From NCBI GenBank assembly GCA_028386065.3, contig JAKUCV010005542.1, forward strand, positions 1 through 64,000: DNA of 64,000 nt, in the 5' to 3' direction. A program made the translations under genes and the position numbers. Below are positions 9,719-22,163 of this stretch, piece by piece (within the stretch, counting starts at the first letter, position 1; every line of letters begins with the position of its first letter). This DNA comes from Turnera subulata (Eukaryota > Streptophyta > Magnoliopsida > Malpighiales > Passifloraceae). The notes beneath the pieces are model-generated. The model saw nothing but the letters and a program-made list of their open reading frames with translations. It had not been told where the DNA came from and made no database searches.

Positions 9719-12700
9719 ATGGCATCTGCATGTCATTGTGCTTTTCAAGTGAAAAAATGCAGATTATTACAGAGACCTTCGATTTCAAACAGGTTTCGTC
9801 ATTTCCAAGCCTCATCACTCCCCTCTTCCTTCAAGGTAAACTCTGTAAATCTTTCCCTCTTTTGTGATGAAGTTGCAACTAAGCGAGTTGATATATCTTC
9901 AATATTGCTGGAGTTGACAATATTTCAATCTTCTGAATTCAATTCTCATCATGATCTGCAGCCGTTGGCGAGAGAGTTGCAGAAACTTTCCTTGAAAATA
10001 GATCATGTCCCCAAAATTATCAAGAACACTTCTCTTGAACTACTGGATGCGTTTGTTGATTCGGTTTTCCAGTTTGTAGACCAGCCTTTGCTCCCATCTC
10101 AGGTTTTATATATTAACTTATATCCCCAATTGCGTGCATTAATTTTCAAGGATGTCAATGCTTTTCTTTTGGTCCTTCTTTCCACGTATTTTGGATTAGC
10201 CAAGTGATGTAGAATGCATTGTTCGTATATATTAATTCTTGCAGAGTAATTACGCTCCAGTTGAGGAACTGAAGGAGGCAGTTCTTGTAACCAGCATAGA
10301 AGGGGAAATTCCAGATGATTTCCCCGAAGGTGTCTACATAAGGAACGGTAAGTTCTGTCTTCAACTTATCCTTTCATTGGACCATCAATGTACTTATATA
10401 TATAGCGTTACATGTCGCTATGCCTTTGTTATAATTAGTAATATACCTAAATAAACTGCCACAGACGAAGACAAACATTTCGGTGCAGTCTTGGACTTGA
10501 TCCTGTCCAGTGTCCCCAACTGACAGGACGTTTAATTAATAATGCCAAGCAGTTGACTTTCAAAAGCATATGCCTCTAAAATGCAAAATCAATGATTCCA
10601 AAATAGAAAAAACCAAAACTTGATCTTCAGTTATGCTTCAATATTTTATATCTCTTGACCTGTTGGTGATGGAAATCTCTCTTTGGTCCATCCCCAGTTG
10701 CCTCTAATTACATTCTTTTGTGTTTTCTAGTCGTAAATTGCTTTTTGGTTCAATGCAGGATCCAATCCTCTTTATGGGGGATTAAAATCAACAGTCTCTA
10801 TGTTTGGCAAGTCAAGTCATATTTGGGTGGAAGGGGAAGGAATGCTTCATGCTTTATATTTTGGTAAAGCAAGTGACGGAAGCAGGCGTGTCCTCTACAA
10901 CAACCGATATGTGGAAACCGATACGTTCAAGCTAGAAAAACAAAGGAATAAACCATCTTTTCTTCCAGCAATAGAAGGCAATTCACCAGCAATCTTATCA
11001 GCTTACCTCCTTAATTTGGTAAGCACCTAATTAATTACCATGAACAACTTTCACATGTCATATCTTTTTTTTTTTGTGAATAATCAGCATATTATGTTCA
11101 AATGAATTTCAAAATTGGCCTTGAAGTTGGGATTGATCATGGGAAACTAGCTTTGCACATTTTTCATTCTAATTTTATTACTCTCTAAATTTAAACAAAT
11201 GGACATGCAGCTGCGGTTTGGCAAGGTTAACAAGCATATCAGCAACACAAATGTTGTTGAGCATTCAGGGAAGTTCTACTCAACCGCTGAGAATCACATT
11301 CCTCAAGAAATTGACATCTTTACGCTCAAAACATTAGCCAATTGGGATCTGAATGGGGCTTGGAATAGGCCCTTTACAAGTCATCCAAAGGTTCTTTGTT
11401 TGCAAGACACCCACAATTGAAGTAGTTATCAAGTTACTTTGATCTTTCCCTAAAGCTTTGTCTTTTCATAGTACAGAAAGCTCCGAGCACGGGAGAGCTA
11501 GTTATAATGGGAGTGGATGCGACAAAGCCTTACTTGATACTAGGAGTAGTTTCAGGTGAACAGCTATAGCTCTTCTTTAGTTTAAATGAATTCTATGCCA
11601 TGAAACCCTTCAAGTAAATATCATCTGGGCGATATATTTTGCGCAGCTGATGGGAAGGACTTGGTTCATAAAGTGGATCTCAAATTAAATAGGTGCACTC
11701 TTTGCCACGACCTTGGGGTTACATGGAGGTAGCTCATGCTCCAATCTTAATTTTTGTATATTATCAACGTAAATATGGACCATCATTAATTGGAATTAGA
11801 GGTTGCATAAATCTATATGATAAATTTATTGATAACATTTGCTGCAGGTACAATGTGATTATGGATTTTCCACTAACGATAGACGTTCCCCGGCTACTTA
11901 GAGGAGGCCCGTGAGTGTTTTCTTCAACTTCCTCTGATCAAAACGTTTTCCAATGTTTTTCTGCAAGTATTAGCTAGTCTTGTATGCATATACTTGAAAT
12001 TTCAATTTTGTTGTATTATAGATTAAAAATAATCGATTCCTTTTTAAAAATTACCACGATTGGTACATACGCATTAGGTTAATAAAGTATAACGAGGAAG
12101 ACTACGCAAGGATTGGAATAATGCCTCGATATGGTGATGCAGAATCAGTCAAGTGGTTTGATGTACAACCAAATTGCACATTTCACATCCTCAACTGTTT
12201 CGAGGATGGTGATGAGGTACCTAACTCTATCTTTAACTAAAATTTCAAGTCTTCTATTGCTAAAATTTTCATTTGTTTCTTTGAATTAGAAAATTGGTTA
12301 GAATGGCATCAAATTCTGATAAATGAGCAGGTTATAGTGAGGGGGTGCAGGGCTCTTGATTCAATCATACCAGGGCCCGATCTTGGTTTGAACAAATTTG
12401 AATGGTTTTCGAAAAGGCTTAAGCATATGGAAGAGGGGGATGATGTAAAACATGAAGGAGAAGATGGGCTGCTTTTCACCCGTTGCTACGAATGGAGACT
12501 AAACATGAAATCTGGACAAGTCAAGGAAAGGTACCTCACAGGAACAGACTTCTCTATGGATTTTCCAATGATCAATGGAGATTATTCTGGCACCAAAAAT
12601 AAATTTGGCTACACTCAGATAGTTGATTGCGATGCAAGCTCTAAGTCAGGTAGTACAAAACTTTTTTTGCATAGCCAATGATTCTTACCCACATTAGAAG

Positions 12701-13209
12701 TTATTGTAATAACAGGACTATGAGCTCATATTGGGTTGGTCATTAATTTCAGGCATTGTAAAATATGGAGGCCTGGCTAAACTACATTTCGAAGGCCCAG
12801 ATAGCCATAGGAACAGCCATTCTGCAGAAGTACTAACAAAAGTTGAATACCATAAATTCGAGAAGAACACATTCTGCACTGGAGCTGCCTTTGTTCCTAA
12901 GCCAGGAAAAACTGTTGAAGAAGATGATGGTTGGATCATTACTTTTTTACACGATGAGGACACTTTCAAGTCTAAAGTAAGTAATTCTTATGTTATTTGA
13001 GAATATTTAACTGTAGACTATGGTTAATTATATATTTATGATGTATATAATGTTATTCTCTTCTTACCTTACAGGCTTATATAATTGACACCAAAAATTT
13101 CACCAACGAACCGGTAGCCAAAATTACACTGCCCCACAGAGTTCCATATGGTTTTCATGGCGCTTTCATGCCTATGTCATTGCAAACGTGGTTTACACAT
13201 CTAGTGTAA
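9719..13209 (+). CDS. CCD1-like carotenoid cleavage dioxygenase, copy 2
   Basis: Predicted 613-residue enzyme of the carotenoid oxygenase family. Exons: 9719-9835, 9962-10102, 10245-10347, 10759-11018, 11211-11390, 11477-11555, 11647-11728, 11848-11910, 12078-12216, 12331-12649, 12753-12976, 13075-13209. All four iron-ligand His are present: H265 (FTSHPK), H314 (LCHDLG), H378 (TFHILN) and H597 (PYGFHG). The Ser/Arg-rich first 40 residues suggest plastid import, unlike classical CCD1, which is cytosolic. The gene has 12 exons because the intron separating exons 11 and 12 in copies 1, 3 and 4 is absent. Intron 1 is 126 bp, a multiple of three, and has no stop, so its retention would add 42 residues. 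The substrate cannot be told from sequence; 9,10-type cleavage is the family-based guess. Confidence 0.9.
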
Positions 13210-15178
13210 CATATTAATTGTCTTTTGTTATGGTATAAAGTAGGATTGCTTTATAAAGAATATTTCCTTGACTGGACTTTGGATCTCTATATAGCTTTCG
13301 GGCCGGAGGAAGGAGTTCAAAACTTCTGCATATGACCCTGCTGGCCCAATTCATTAGATGGGTTTTGTTGTGGCTTTGTAAATGTGAAAATTATAGGGCA
13401 GAATATGAAATGAAGATAGGGACTATAATTGGGCTGCGGCCATATATATGGAATGAAGGTATATAATCAAAATATTTTCAAGTCTGAAAATTATGGGACA
13501 AATCTCAATTGCGTTAGGGAATTAATTAAAAGTATTACACCGTACGATGGACTACTGATGATGTATATAAGTGGGAAGCCAATATGGACAGCTCAATAAT
13601 TAGGGACTACACAGGCTGCAAACGCATACCCAGTTACCCACCAATAATATCATAATCAATTAGAATTCGTACAATGAGATAAAAAAAATATTTCTTTTAG
13701 TTAATTACGATATTACTGGTGGTATGCAATGAGCATAATATTCTTTTTTTCTTATATAGGCCCTAGGTTCGACAGCGATTAGATCAGAAAAAAAACTGAC
13801 ATTGGGGATTCGAAAAGATAATTATACACTTTCACATATTCTACCAACAAAAAAATTAGTTAATGACATATATATGTAATTATTAGTCGGTAAATATAGT
13901 TGCTGATTGAATATATGACAACGTTTTTCTTGATGACAATGACAACATATGTTTTGTGTTTGAAACGATTCTTTTTTCCTAGATATTGAAGTGTTCCTAG
14001 TAACCATATGCAAGATGCTCCTTCTGTAATGTTCTACTTCTTATTGGCTGTTTGTTCTCTCGATAGCTTCTTATTGAAAAGCAAAAGATAATTTAAAAGA
14101 AATCTTACGTCGTGCTTACTTACATCTTGTGCTTTAAATAATTCATTCTGTAGTAATTGATTTGGAAGAGTAGTCAAATGTATTCTAGGGGCTAGGTAGG
14201 GTGACCCTTTTAACCTTTAGTTAGGGATGATCATATCTAACAACTCGATTGTATAAGATACTTCGTTCATTGGCCAAACCTATTTACCTAATGTCTACTT
14301 GCTGATTGTATATTGTCTAATTTCGTAAAGAATTCATGTTCATCCAAGTAAACCTCCCCCGGATATGCACCAAAGTTAATTAATCGTTAAGCTCGTTTAT
14401 ACTGCATGTATAGGATATGATTAGAGCCTCGAAAAGTGTAGCATATGTTTCTTTTAGTTCTTTTTTTGGTAACTATAGGATATGCTTCTTAATGTTAGAA
14501 ATTCTAGCTATTCATATCAATTTAGATTATTAATATGAAGTTGGTCCAAAGTGGTAAACAACTTGATTACGCTAAAGCAAGGTCTAGGTTTGGATGTTAG
14601 AATATGAGAAAAATCTTCATTAGGAGACCTACCCACCTTAACCAAGTATGTGACCCTCATAAGACTAATTGGAGCAAAACTTTAGATGCCGGAGGGAAAA
14701 AAATGTCAATTTCTATTTGTCACGTAAGACCCCCAAATAAGAGAAACTTTATCTACATCGTGAGGAAAAGCGCGGTCAATCATGTTACAAACTACCTTTT
14801 TTTTTTTTTCTTGAGAGCTAAACAATATTTTTTATGTAGGATAAGCATTCTAGCTCAGACATATACTTCTCCAGAAAACCTGTAAGTTCTTTAAAAAATA
14901 GTTTAAGGAAAAAGAAAAGAAGATTACAAGTATATATATGAGGCACTTTCTTTCCAAAGGCCGAGAAAGATTCACATGAATGCCACCAAATTAATTAGCT
15001 AATCATGGGTTTGATAAAATTAAAATGTGACCTCATGGTAGGACATCCAAGCTTGCATAATGACGTAATTCAATCTGATGGTATCCAATGGTCGACGACG
15101 AGGATGACTTTCTATATAAAGAGCTTTGAATTAGCGTGAATAAGTGCAAAAAAAAAAAAAGAAAGTTGGAGAGTATTA
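13210..15178. other. Intergenic region between CCD1-like copies 2 and 3
   Basis: AT-rich, with no supported gene. A 93-codon frame at 14604-14885 shows no recognisable domain. The right end is the promoter of copy 3: a TGACGTAA motif (15061-15068), a CCAAT word (15085-15089) and TATATAAA. Confidence 0.5.
15113..15120 (+). promoter_or_regulatory. TATA box of CCD1-like copy 3
   Basis: TATATAAA lies 59 bp before the ATG at 15179. A CCAAT word and a TGACG bZIP-type core lie within 60 bp upstream. Confidence 0.6.
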
Positions 15179-15729
15179 ATGGCATCTTCTTCCACTTGTC
15201 TCTGTTTTCAAGTGAACGGGTGCATGAGTAGGCGTCCTGCCTCTAATGGCTTTGATCGCCTCAAAACTTCACTTTCCTCCAAAGTTAAGGTATCTCAGTA
15301 TCTTTCAGAGTAATTTTCCGTTCACCATCCGGATATATACTATGAGGATTGCGGTATTGAATAGAATGCAGTGATGTATGTTATTTATTGGATTTAATTA
15401 ATTAATTAACTGCTGAACTTAATTTGTCCACTGCCAGCCGTATTTCAATGGGTTGTACGAATTGCCAATGAAGGTCGATGTCCATCAAACTATCAAGAAC
15501 ACTTCTGAGAAGATGTTAGATAAGTTCGTGGATACCATGTTCCGATTTGTAGATCAACCATTGCCGGAATCACAGGTATCTATCTATATGTATATGTGGC
15601 CATGTAGTATTCAATCTGTTATAACTCTTTATTGGTATTGGCATTGACCAACTTTGCGTGTGAGTTTTCAGTGGTATGCTACACAGTAGCAAAGCTAGAT
15701 ATAATTTTTAAATGGGCTAAAAAAGAATT

Positions 15730-15770
<41 letters not shown>

Positions 15771-16854
15771 GTAAGGACTTACATGAAAAAACAAATTCAT
15801 GACAAGGACTTGCATGAAAAAATAAAAAGTTCAGGGATAGGTATGGACTTGTGGTTCAATTGGATTAGTGGAGCTTTGCCTGGAACTAATCCGGATTCGA
15901 CCCGGATCGCACACCAATACTAATAATGACTTTTTAGAAGTTGAAAGTAATTATTCTCTTTTCACATAACTACCGGAAATTAATATGGCTAAAATTCCCA
16001 TGATAGATGAACTTTGCACCTGTTGAAGAAACTATAGAACCTATTGAGGTTATTTGCGATAAGGGGTCAATTCCGCTTGGGTTTCCACAAGGTGTATACG
16101 TGAGAAATGGTATGTTCTCTCATTCTCTTTTAACTAACATATAACGTTGATTAATTATATGCTATCCATCATTTTTTTTTTCTGCTAATGCTATCCATCA
16201 TTTTATTTTTACTTTTCTTTGGGTACGTGGGGTTAGGGAATCAGCTATTTAATTAACTAGCTCACTTCGGGTGGGTTCTACGGGTTTGTATATTAATTAT
16301 TTTTTTTAAAAGTAATTGAATATTTTAATAATTATTTTTAAGCATTTGCTATGTAATATACTCAAATATATTTTTTTAAAAAATTTGTGTATAATTTTTT
16401 AAAAAAAATATACAGTTTTCTTTATTTTTTTTCATATAAATCAAGAAAATAAATAAAAATATTATCATGCAGAAAAATATTAAAATATAAAATAAAATAT
16501 AAATCATAAAAATAAATAAATAAACTATTTAATAAAATAAAAGAAAGAAAGAATAAGAGACAATGAATGGTAAAGAAACTGTATTACACGCAGATACTTG
16601 AAATACAAAATTGAACTGCATTAAAAGTAAAAAAAATAGAAAAAAAAAGTGTTAATACTATTACTAAGAATTCATATCATTGAAAATAGTTTAAAAAATA
16701 GGAATAGGATTTTTTTATCAAAAAAGACGGAAGAAAAAAATATAAAAGATAACATCATATTTTAGTTAAAGGATTTTTATCTAAAGTTGAAAAAATATTA
16801 TCTAAAGGATAATGTCAATGCACTTTCAATTTTTATTGTTTAATTTTTGTTGTA

Positions 16855-16894
<40 letters not shown>

Positions 16895-17291
16895 AGTTTA
16901 ACCCGATAATAGAGTCTAAAAAAACCTTTTAAAAAGTGAAAAAGAATGGAATATAGGAATTTGTATAAGAATTAAATTCTTATCAGGATAGGTTAAAAAG
17001 AGTATAATCCTAATCAGATTTATTTGTTAAAAGGATAATATGAAAAAAAGTAGAGGGAAAATATCAGAGTATAATGATAGTTTAATAAGAGTACAATCCT
17101 AATCAGGTTTGTTTATTAGAAGGATATATGAAAAAAAAAAAGGAAAAATATCAGAGAGGAAAAAATAATTTTTTAGATAATTATATTTGTGATTATAGCC
17201 ATATGTCAAAAAGTTGTTTGATTAAAATTACACTTAAAAACCTCCACATGGAAAGCCTACAAAATCTTACACGTGGTGAAGGTATCAGCTT

Positions 17292-17326
<35 letters not shown>

Positions 17327-17682
17327 GATTAATGTTTAATTATTAGGTGCGTAATCACATATATATAATAGATTAATGTTTAATTATTGGGTGAACGATT
17401 ATGCAACAATTGGAGGTCCAAATCCGCTATTTGGAGGGAGGAAAACAACGGTGTCAATTTTTGGAAGAACCAACCACACCTGGGCAGAGGGAGAAGGAAT
17501 GCTTCACGCCCTGCGTCTCAGAAAGAAAACAGACGGCAACTGGATTCTATCCTACCATAACAGATATGTCGAATCCAAAACATTCAAGATAGAGACAGCT
17601 CGAAACAAACCATGTTTCCTTCCTGCTATTGAAGGAGATTCCTTAGCTGTTTTAGTAGCCATTTACCTGAACTTGGTGGGTA

Positions 17683-17719
<37 letters not shown>

Positions 17720-20272
17720 TCATTTGGTACTTGCTGTATATTTATTAAGCGAGAGACAAATTAATTAATTAATCCTGGGATATATTATAATTAATTTCTA
17801 TATATATATATATACACAGTTGAGGTTTGGTATGGGAGATAAACATCCACGCAACACCAGTGTGTTTGAGCATGCTGGGAAGCTTTACGCAATTGCAGAG
17901 AATTACGTGCCTCAAGAGATTGATATTTCTACGTTGAATAGCTTAGAGGATTGGAATCTCAACGGAGCATGGACTGGTGCTTTTACCAGCCACCCTAAGG
18001 TATATATATATATCAATACAAAATTCCCAAAAAAATATTCATACATTTAATTTAACTGCTCTATATATAGAAATTAATTTCAAGACTATATATTATGAAT
18101 TATTATCGTATCTTTATTGTTTTTGTTTTTAACTTTTCAACGAAATTACCAATCTGCTGCAGGTAGCTCCAGATTCCAAGGAACTAGTTATTATGGGTAT
18201 AAGTACGCAGAAACCTCATTACCAAGTAGGAGTTGTATCGGGTACTTTTATCACCTTAACTAAAAATACCAGCATTCTTTTCTTGTAATTACCTATATAT
18301 AAATTGTTGTCATGAATAATTAAGTAAATGAAAGCATTAAGCTTGCACATAATGGAAATCTTAATTCAGCTGACGGGAAGAAGCTCGTGCACAAGACTGG
18401 TCTTGAGACCGATCGATGTGTCCTCTGCCACGAGATTGGGGTTACACAAAAGTAAGTATATATGGTAACTGAGTTCATTGCTATTGATCGATGCAATATA
18501 TAAAATATAGACTACTAAGTAAATAATTTATCCGGTTATATGTGAATGGTGTTTTCGAACAACTACATCTATTAACATATAATATGTGTAATGAATGTAA
18601 CTCGTATCCAATTTTTCCTTCTTTGAAATTAAATAGGTACAACATTCTAATCGATCATCCCCTCATCATTGACCCAAACAGACTCTACAGCGGTGGCTCG
18701 TGAGTAAACTTTCTGAAGTTGGATGATTTTCTAGCTATGATAATAGAATAATACATTAATTATGCCTTTTTTAACCTGATTTTTTTTTTTTGAAATGCCC
18801 CTATATATGTGTGTAGATTGCTACACTATGACAAGGGTGGACTTGCAAGGATTGGAGTAATGCCTCGATATGGTAATGCAGAGTCAATCAAATGGTTTGA
18901 GATAGAACCGTCTTGCACACTTCACATACTCAATACTTTTGAGGACGGTGACGAGGTAATAATATTATTATTCCCCTCTATCCGTACGTCTATAGGATTC
19001 TCCAAAGAGAGTGCTAAAATAATTAACACATTCTAGATCTTGAAGTTACAGTATTTGACTTATTTAAATTTAAAAAATGTCAATGAGCAAATTAACAGAA
19101 GAATTACTCCAAGTAGGCAAGTATGGTGTTTCATTGTTGGTGAAAAATTAATGAGATTTTCTAAACCAAGAGCAGGTTGTAGTGAGGGGATGCCGAGCTC
19201 GTACCTCCATATTACCGGGTCCTGATTGGGGTCAAGACAAGACTGAGTGGTTCTCAAGAGCATTTAAATTTGGTAATAGCACAGAAGGATCATCATCTGA
19301 AGAAGATGGGTGCCTGTTCCATCGGGTTTATGAATGGAGATTGAACATGGTAACCGGAGAAGTCAAGGAGAAAAATTTGAGTGGCACCGACTTCTCTATG
19401 GATTTTCCTGTGATTAATGGAGAGTACACTGGTCTAAAGCACAAATACGGGTATACCCAAGTTATTGATTCCCAAGCCAGCTCTAGTTCTGGTAATTAAG
19501 ATACTACAATTTGTCATCAATTTATTTTTTCGATCATCAATGTTTGATACTACTAAACTTAATTAATTGTTCTAGGAGTTCGGAAAAGAAATAAAATTTC
19601 AAGATCTTCTTCCTTGAATTTTTTAGGCTCCCCCAAATATGGAAGTCTCACCAAATTATACTTGGAAGAGCGGCAGTACTCGATGCAGCCATCGGTAATA
19701 GATTCTTAATTACTAGTATGAAAATATTAGATATATATTTAGCTTAATTAGTTTACATTGATAGTTTCTATTTTTTTTTTTTTGAATTAACACTTCTGAT
19801 TTTGCGCAATTAAGGGAGAGAGGAAGTACGATAATCATGACAATCCGATCAGGGTAGAGTATCATAAATTTCCAGAAAATATATTCTGCACCGGAATCGC
19901 CTTTGTTCCTAAAGAGGGAGGTCATGAAGAAGATGATGGCTGGGTCATTACTTATGTACACAACGAAGAAAGCAACGTTTCTCAGGTAAGTAGCTACCGA
20001 AAACTCTTTTAATTAAGTAGATGACGATTAAGTAACTAACCATTAATTATTTATATGACACGGTTGTTCTCAATTGGCATAGAGGACTTCCATTTGTTTC
20101 CATAAATTATCCTCCTGGTCAATGTTAATGAATATTTTTGTAGGTTTACATAATTGATGCGAAAAAGTTTGAAAGTGAGCCTGCTGCCACAATCACCATA
20201 CCCCGGAGGGTGCCATATGGGTTTCATGGGATCTTCGTTTCACAGTCAAATGAAGGTTGCCTCCATATATAG
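15179..20272 (+). CDS. CCD1-like carotenoid cleavage dioxygenase, copy 3
   Basis: Predicted 612-residue enzyme. Exons: 15179-15289, 15438-15575, 16007-16109, 17416-17675, 17820-17999, 18163-18241, 18370-18451, 18637-18699, 18817-18955, 19176-19491, 19627-19694, 19815-19985, 20144-20272. The four iron-ligand His are in FTSHPK, LCHEIG, TLHILN and PYGFHG. The N-terminus (MASSSTCLC...) is Ser/Cys/Arg-rich and transit-peptide-like. Intron 3 is 1.3 kb, very AT-rich, and holds TA microsatellites and short repeated words. Exon 10 is 316 bp against 319-331 in the sisters, with in-frame length changes in a charged loop. The frame is free of stops through all exons, so the gene is likely functional. Substrate is unknown. 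Confidence 0.9.
15734..15767. repeat. TA microsatellite in intron 2 of copy 3
   Basis: A run of about 17 TA units. Confidence 0.9.
16861..16892. repeat. TA microsatellite in intron 3 of copy 3
   Basis: About 16 TA units. Further runs lie at 17295-17323 (same intron) and 17686-17716 (intron 4). Confidence 0.9.
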
Positions 20273-21230
20273 GGTTGTCTACTATTGACCAAGAGAAAAA
20301 ATAAATGGTTGTATGCTTGTGATCCAAATGTACTGTATTATTGTTGCCGTGCAGAAGGCAATCGTCTGTAGCTGAAATTGTAAGGATCATCATATTCTCC
20401 AATTAGCCTTCACCTTGATATTTAGCATCAAAAAAAGCTTCATCTTGATATAGTGTAATGTGATAATGCGGACGCAATTTGAGGTATCATACATTATCAA
20501 TCGTCACTCATGATGATGCCATTACTGCGTGGAGTTAATTATTGTACTTTTGTACTGTCTTATTTGAGAAGAAGAGGGTATATATACGGGCTGGAATATT
20601 CTCCATTCTCCTGATCATTCAGCCTTGGATATTATTGATGAAAACAAGTTGCTCCATCTTGGGTCCTTGGATGAGTAGATGCGTTAGAATATCAAAGTCA
20701 GTTCTCTGCTCATTTGACATATAGTAGCGAATTAGAATAGTATAAAACAAGTATTGGGGCCTGGGAGAGAGGGAATATAGTGTATCCATTTAATTTTATA
20801 AATTTTATTTAGGTATGTGGACCTTATAGAAAAAAAAAAAAAAAAGGAAACGCCAGGCATACTTCCCTTTGCTAGTTGTTAGGCTCAAACCTTCTTTTTT
20901 TATAAGGTTGTCTCATTGAAATATCCAGATTGTCAGTAAATACTCCTGTCTATTCATTCAATCCAAGCTGGGATAACATACCAATTATTCTCCACCAAAT
21001 CTGTGAAAAAGAAAAAAAATTATCTCCACCTATCTGACCTCTCCTTCCTTAGCAAGTCATGCGACCCTTTAATAACTAAAAAACTCACACGCACCCATAA
21101 CTAGTAGTCTGTTGAATATTCCGCTACTTGATTATTAAGTTATTCTTTTAAAACTAGTGCACCCAACAGATGAGTATTGAGTTCAGCTTGGTCCAGTTGT
21201 TGGTGTTAAACATTGTATTTATTATGATTG

Positions 21231-21354
21231 TGTTCCACAAGTCTACAACCATTGGTTAAGAAGGCATCATCAGACCATCGTCGTAGACAAATTTAAATGA
21301 TTCCTGTTTTGGCATCTTAATCTATCATATCCTATTACTAATTTGTATTCATGT
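21231..21354 (+). repeat. Direct repeat, upstream copy (promoter-proximal sequence of CCD1-like copy 4)
   Basis: This segment (TGTTCCAC... CATCATCAGACCATCGTCG ...ATTCATGT) recurs at 21947-22068 with scattered differences. The second copy ends about 95 bp before the copy 4 start codon. Confidence 0.8.
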
Positions 21355-21946
21355 ATTATGCTATCGTAAGCATCAAAATAAAAGGAAGAAATATATATAA
21401 AAAAAATTATACACTTTTATTATTGATATAAATTTCATCATTTTTTATAAAAATTTTAAAAGAATATTAATTAATCTACTTAAGTCTTCAAAATAATTGA
21501 GATCTATCTATATAAAAAAAATAAATATGAAAAGAAAAAGAGTAGAGAATAAATACAACTTTGGAAATTCTCAATCAAAAAGTGATGTAAATGGATTTAT
21601 GTATAAGATCTTTTTTCAAAAGAATAAAGGTTACAAATCAATTATACAAAGACACTATTAGGAAAAGTAGTTTTTTTTTTTTTTGGTGAATAGCGAGAGC
21701 ATATATTTCAATTAAGCAAAACGATGCTGGGGCAGAGGCATAATATCCTCATGCATCAGCCTCAAACACCCATGAGGTGAGTCCCTAACAACATCAAAAC
21801 CACTGGACTTATACATAGCAGACTTGGCCATAAAATAATACATTGTGAATTTGTGTATTTTCCTAAAAAAAATGTAAAAAAATTATAACTGAACAGATAG
21901 CGCAATACACAGATACGTACTGTACTAGTTATAACTTATATTACGG

Positions 21947-22068
21947 TGTTCCACCAGCCTACGAACCATTGGTTAAGAAGGTATCATCAGACCATCGTCG
22001 TAGACAAATTAAAATGATTCCAGTTTTGGCGTCTTAATCTATCACATGCTATTATTTTGTATTCATGT
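21947..22068 (+). repeat. Direct repeat, downstream copy next to CCD1-like copy 4
   Basis: Second copy of the segment at 21231-21354. It lies where the core promoter or leader of copy 4 is expected, so the upstream copy may be a displaced duplicate of that promoter. Confidence 0.8.
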
Positions 22069-22163
22069 TTCCAAACATTATAACTACACTGATTTTTTTT
22101 CTTTTACATATGTAAGTGTGATAGTACAATTACTACACAAAGACTTCATTTGCAAGGAGCAAC

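Larger units (their letters stand above)
20273..22163. other. Intergenic region between CCD1-like copies 3 and 4
   Basis: No gene is supported. It holds a 125-bp sequence present twice in direct orientation (21231-21354 and 21947-22068). Between the copies, a T-run at 21671-21684 followed by GGTGAATAGCGAG looks like the poly(A) end of a minus-strand non-LTR retroposon remnant running to about 21840. Confidence 0.5.

Noticed and set aside
14604..14885. 93-codon frame between dioxygenase copies 2 and 3
   Set aside because: No domain, no splice context, low-complexity C-terminus from a T-run.
15850..15925. Possible tRNA gene or SINE (GGATTCGACCCGG) in intron 2 of copy 3
   Set aside because: The B-box is imperfect, no cloverleaf could be drawn and no target duplication was found.
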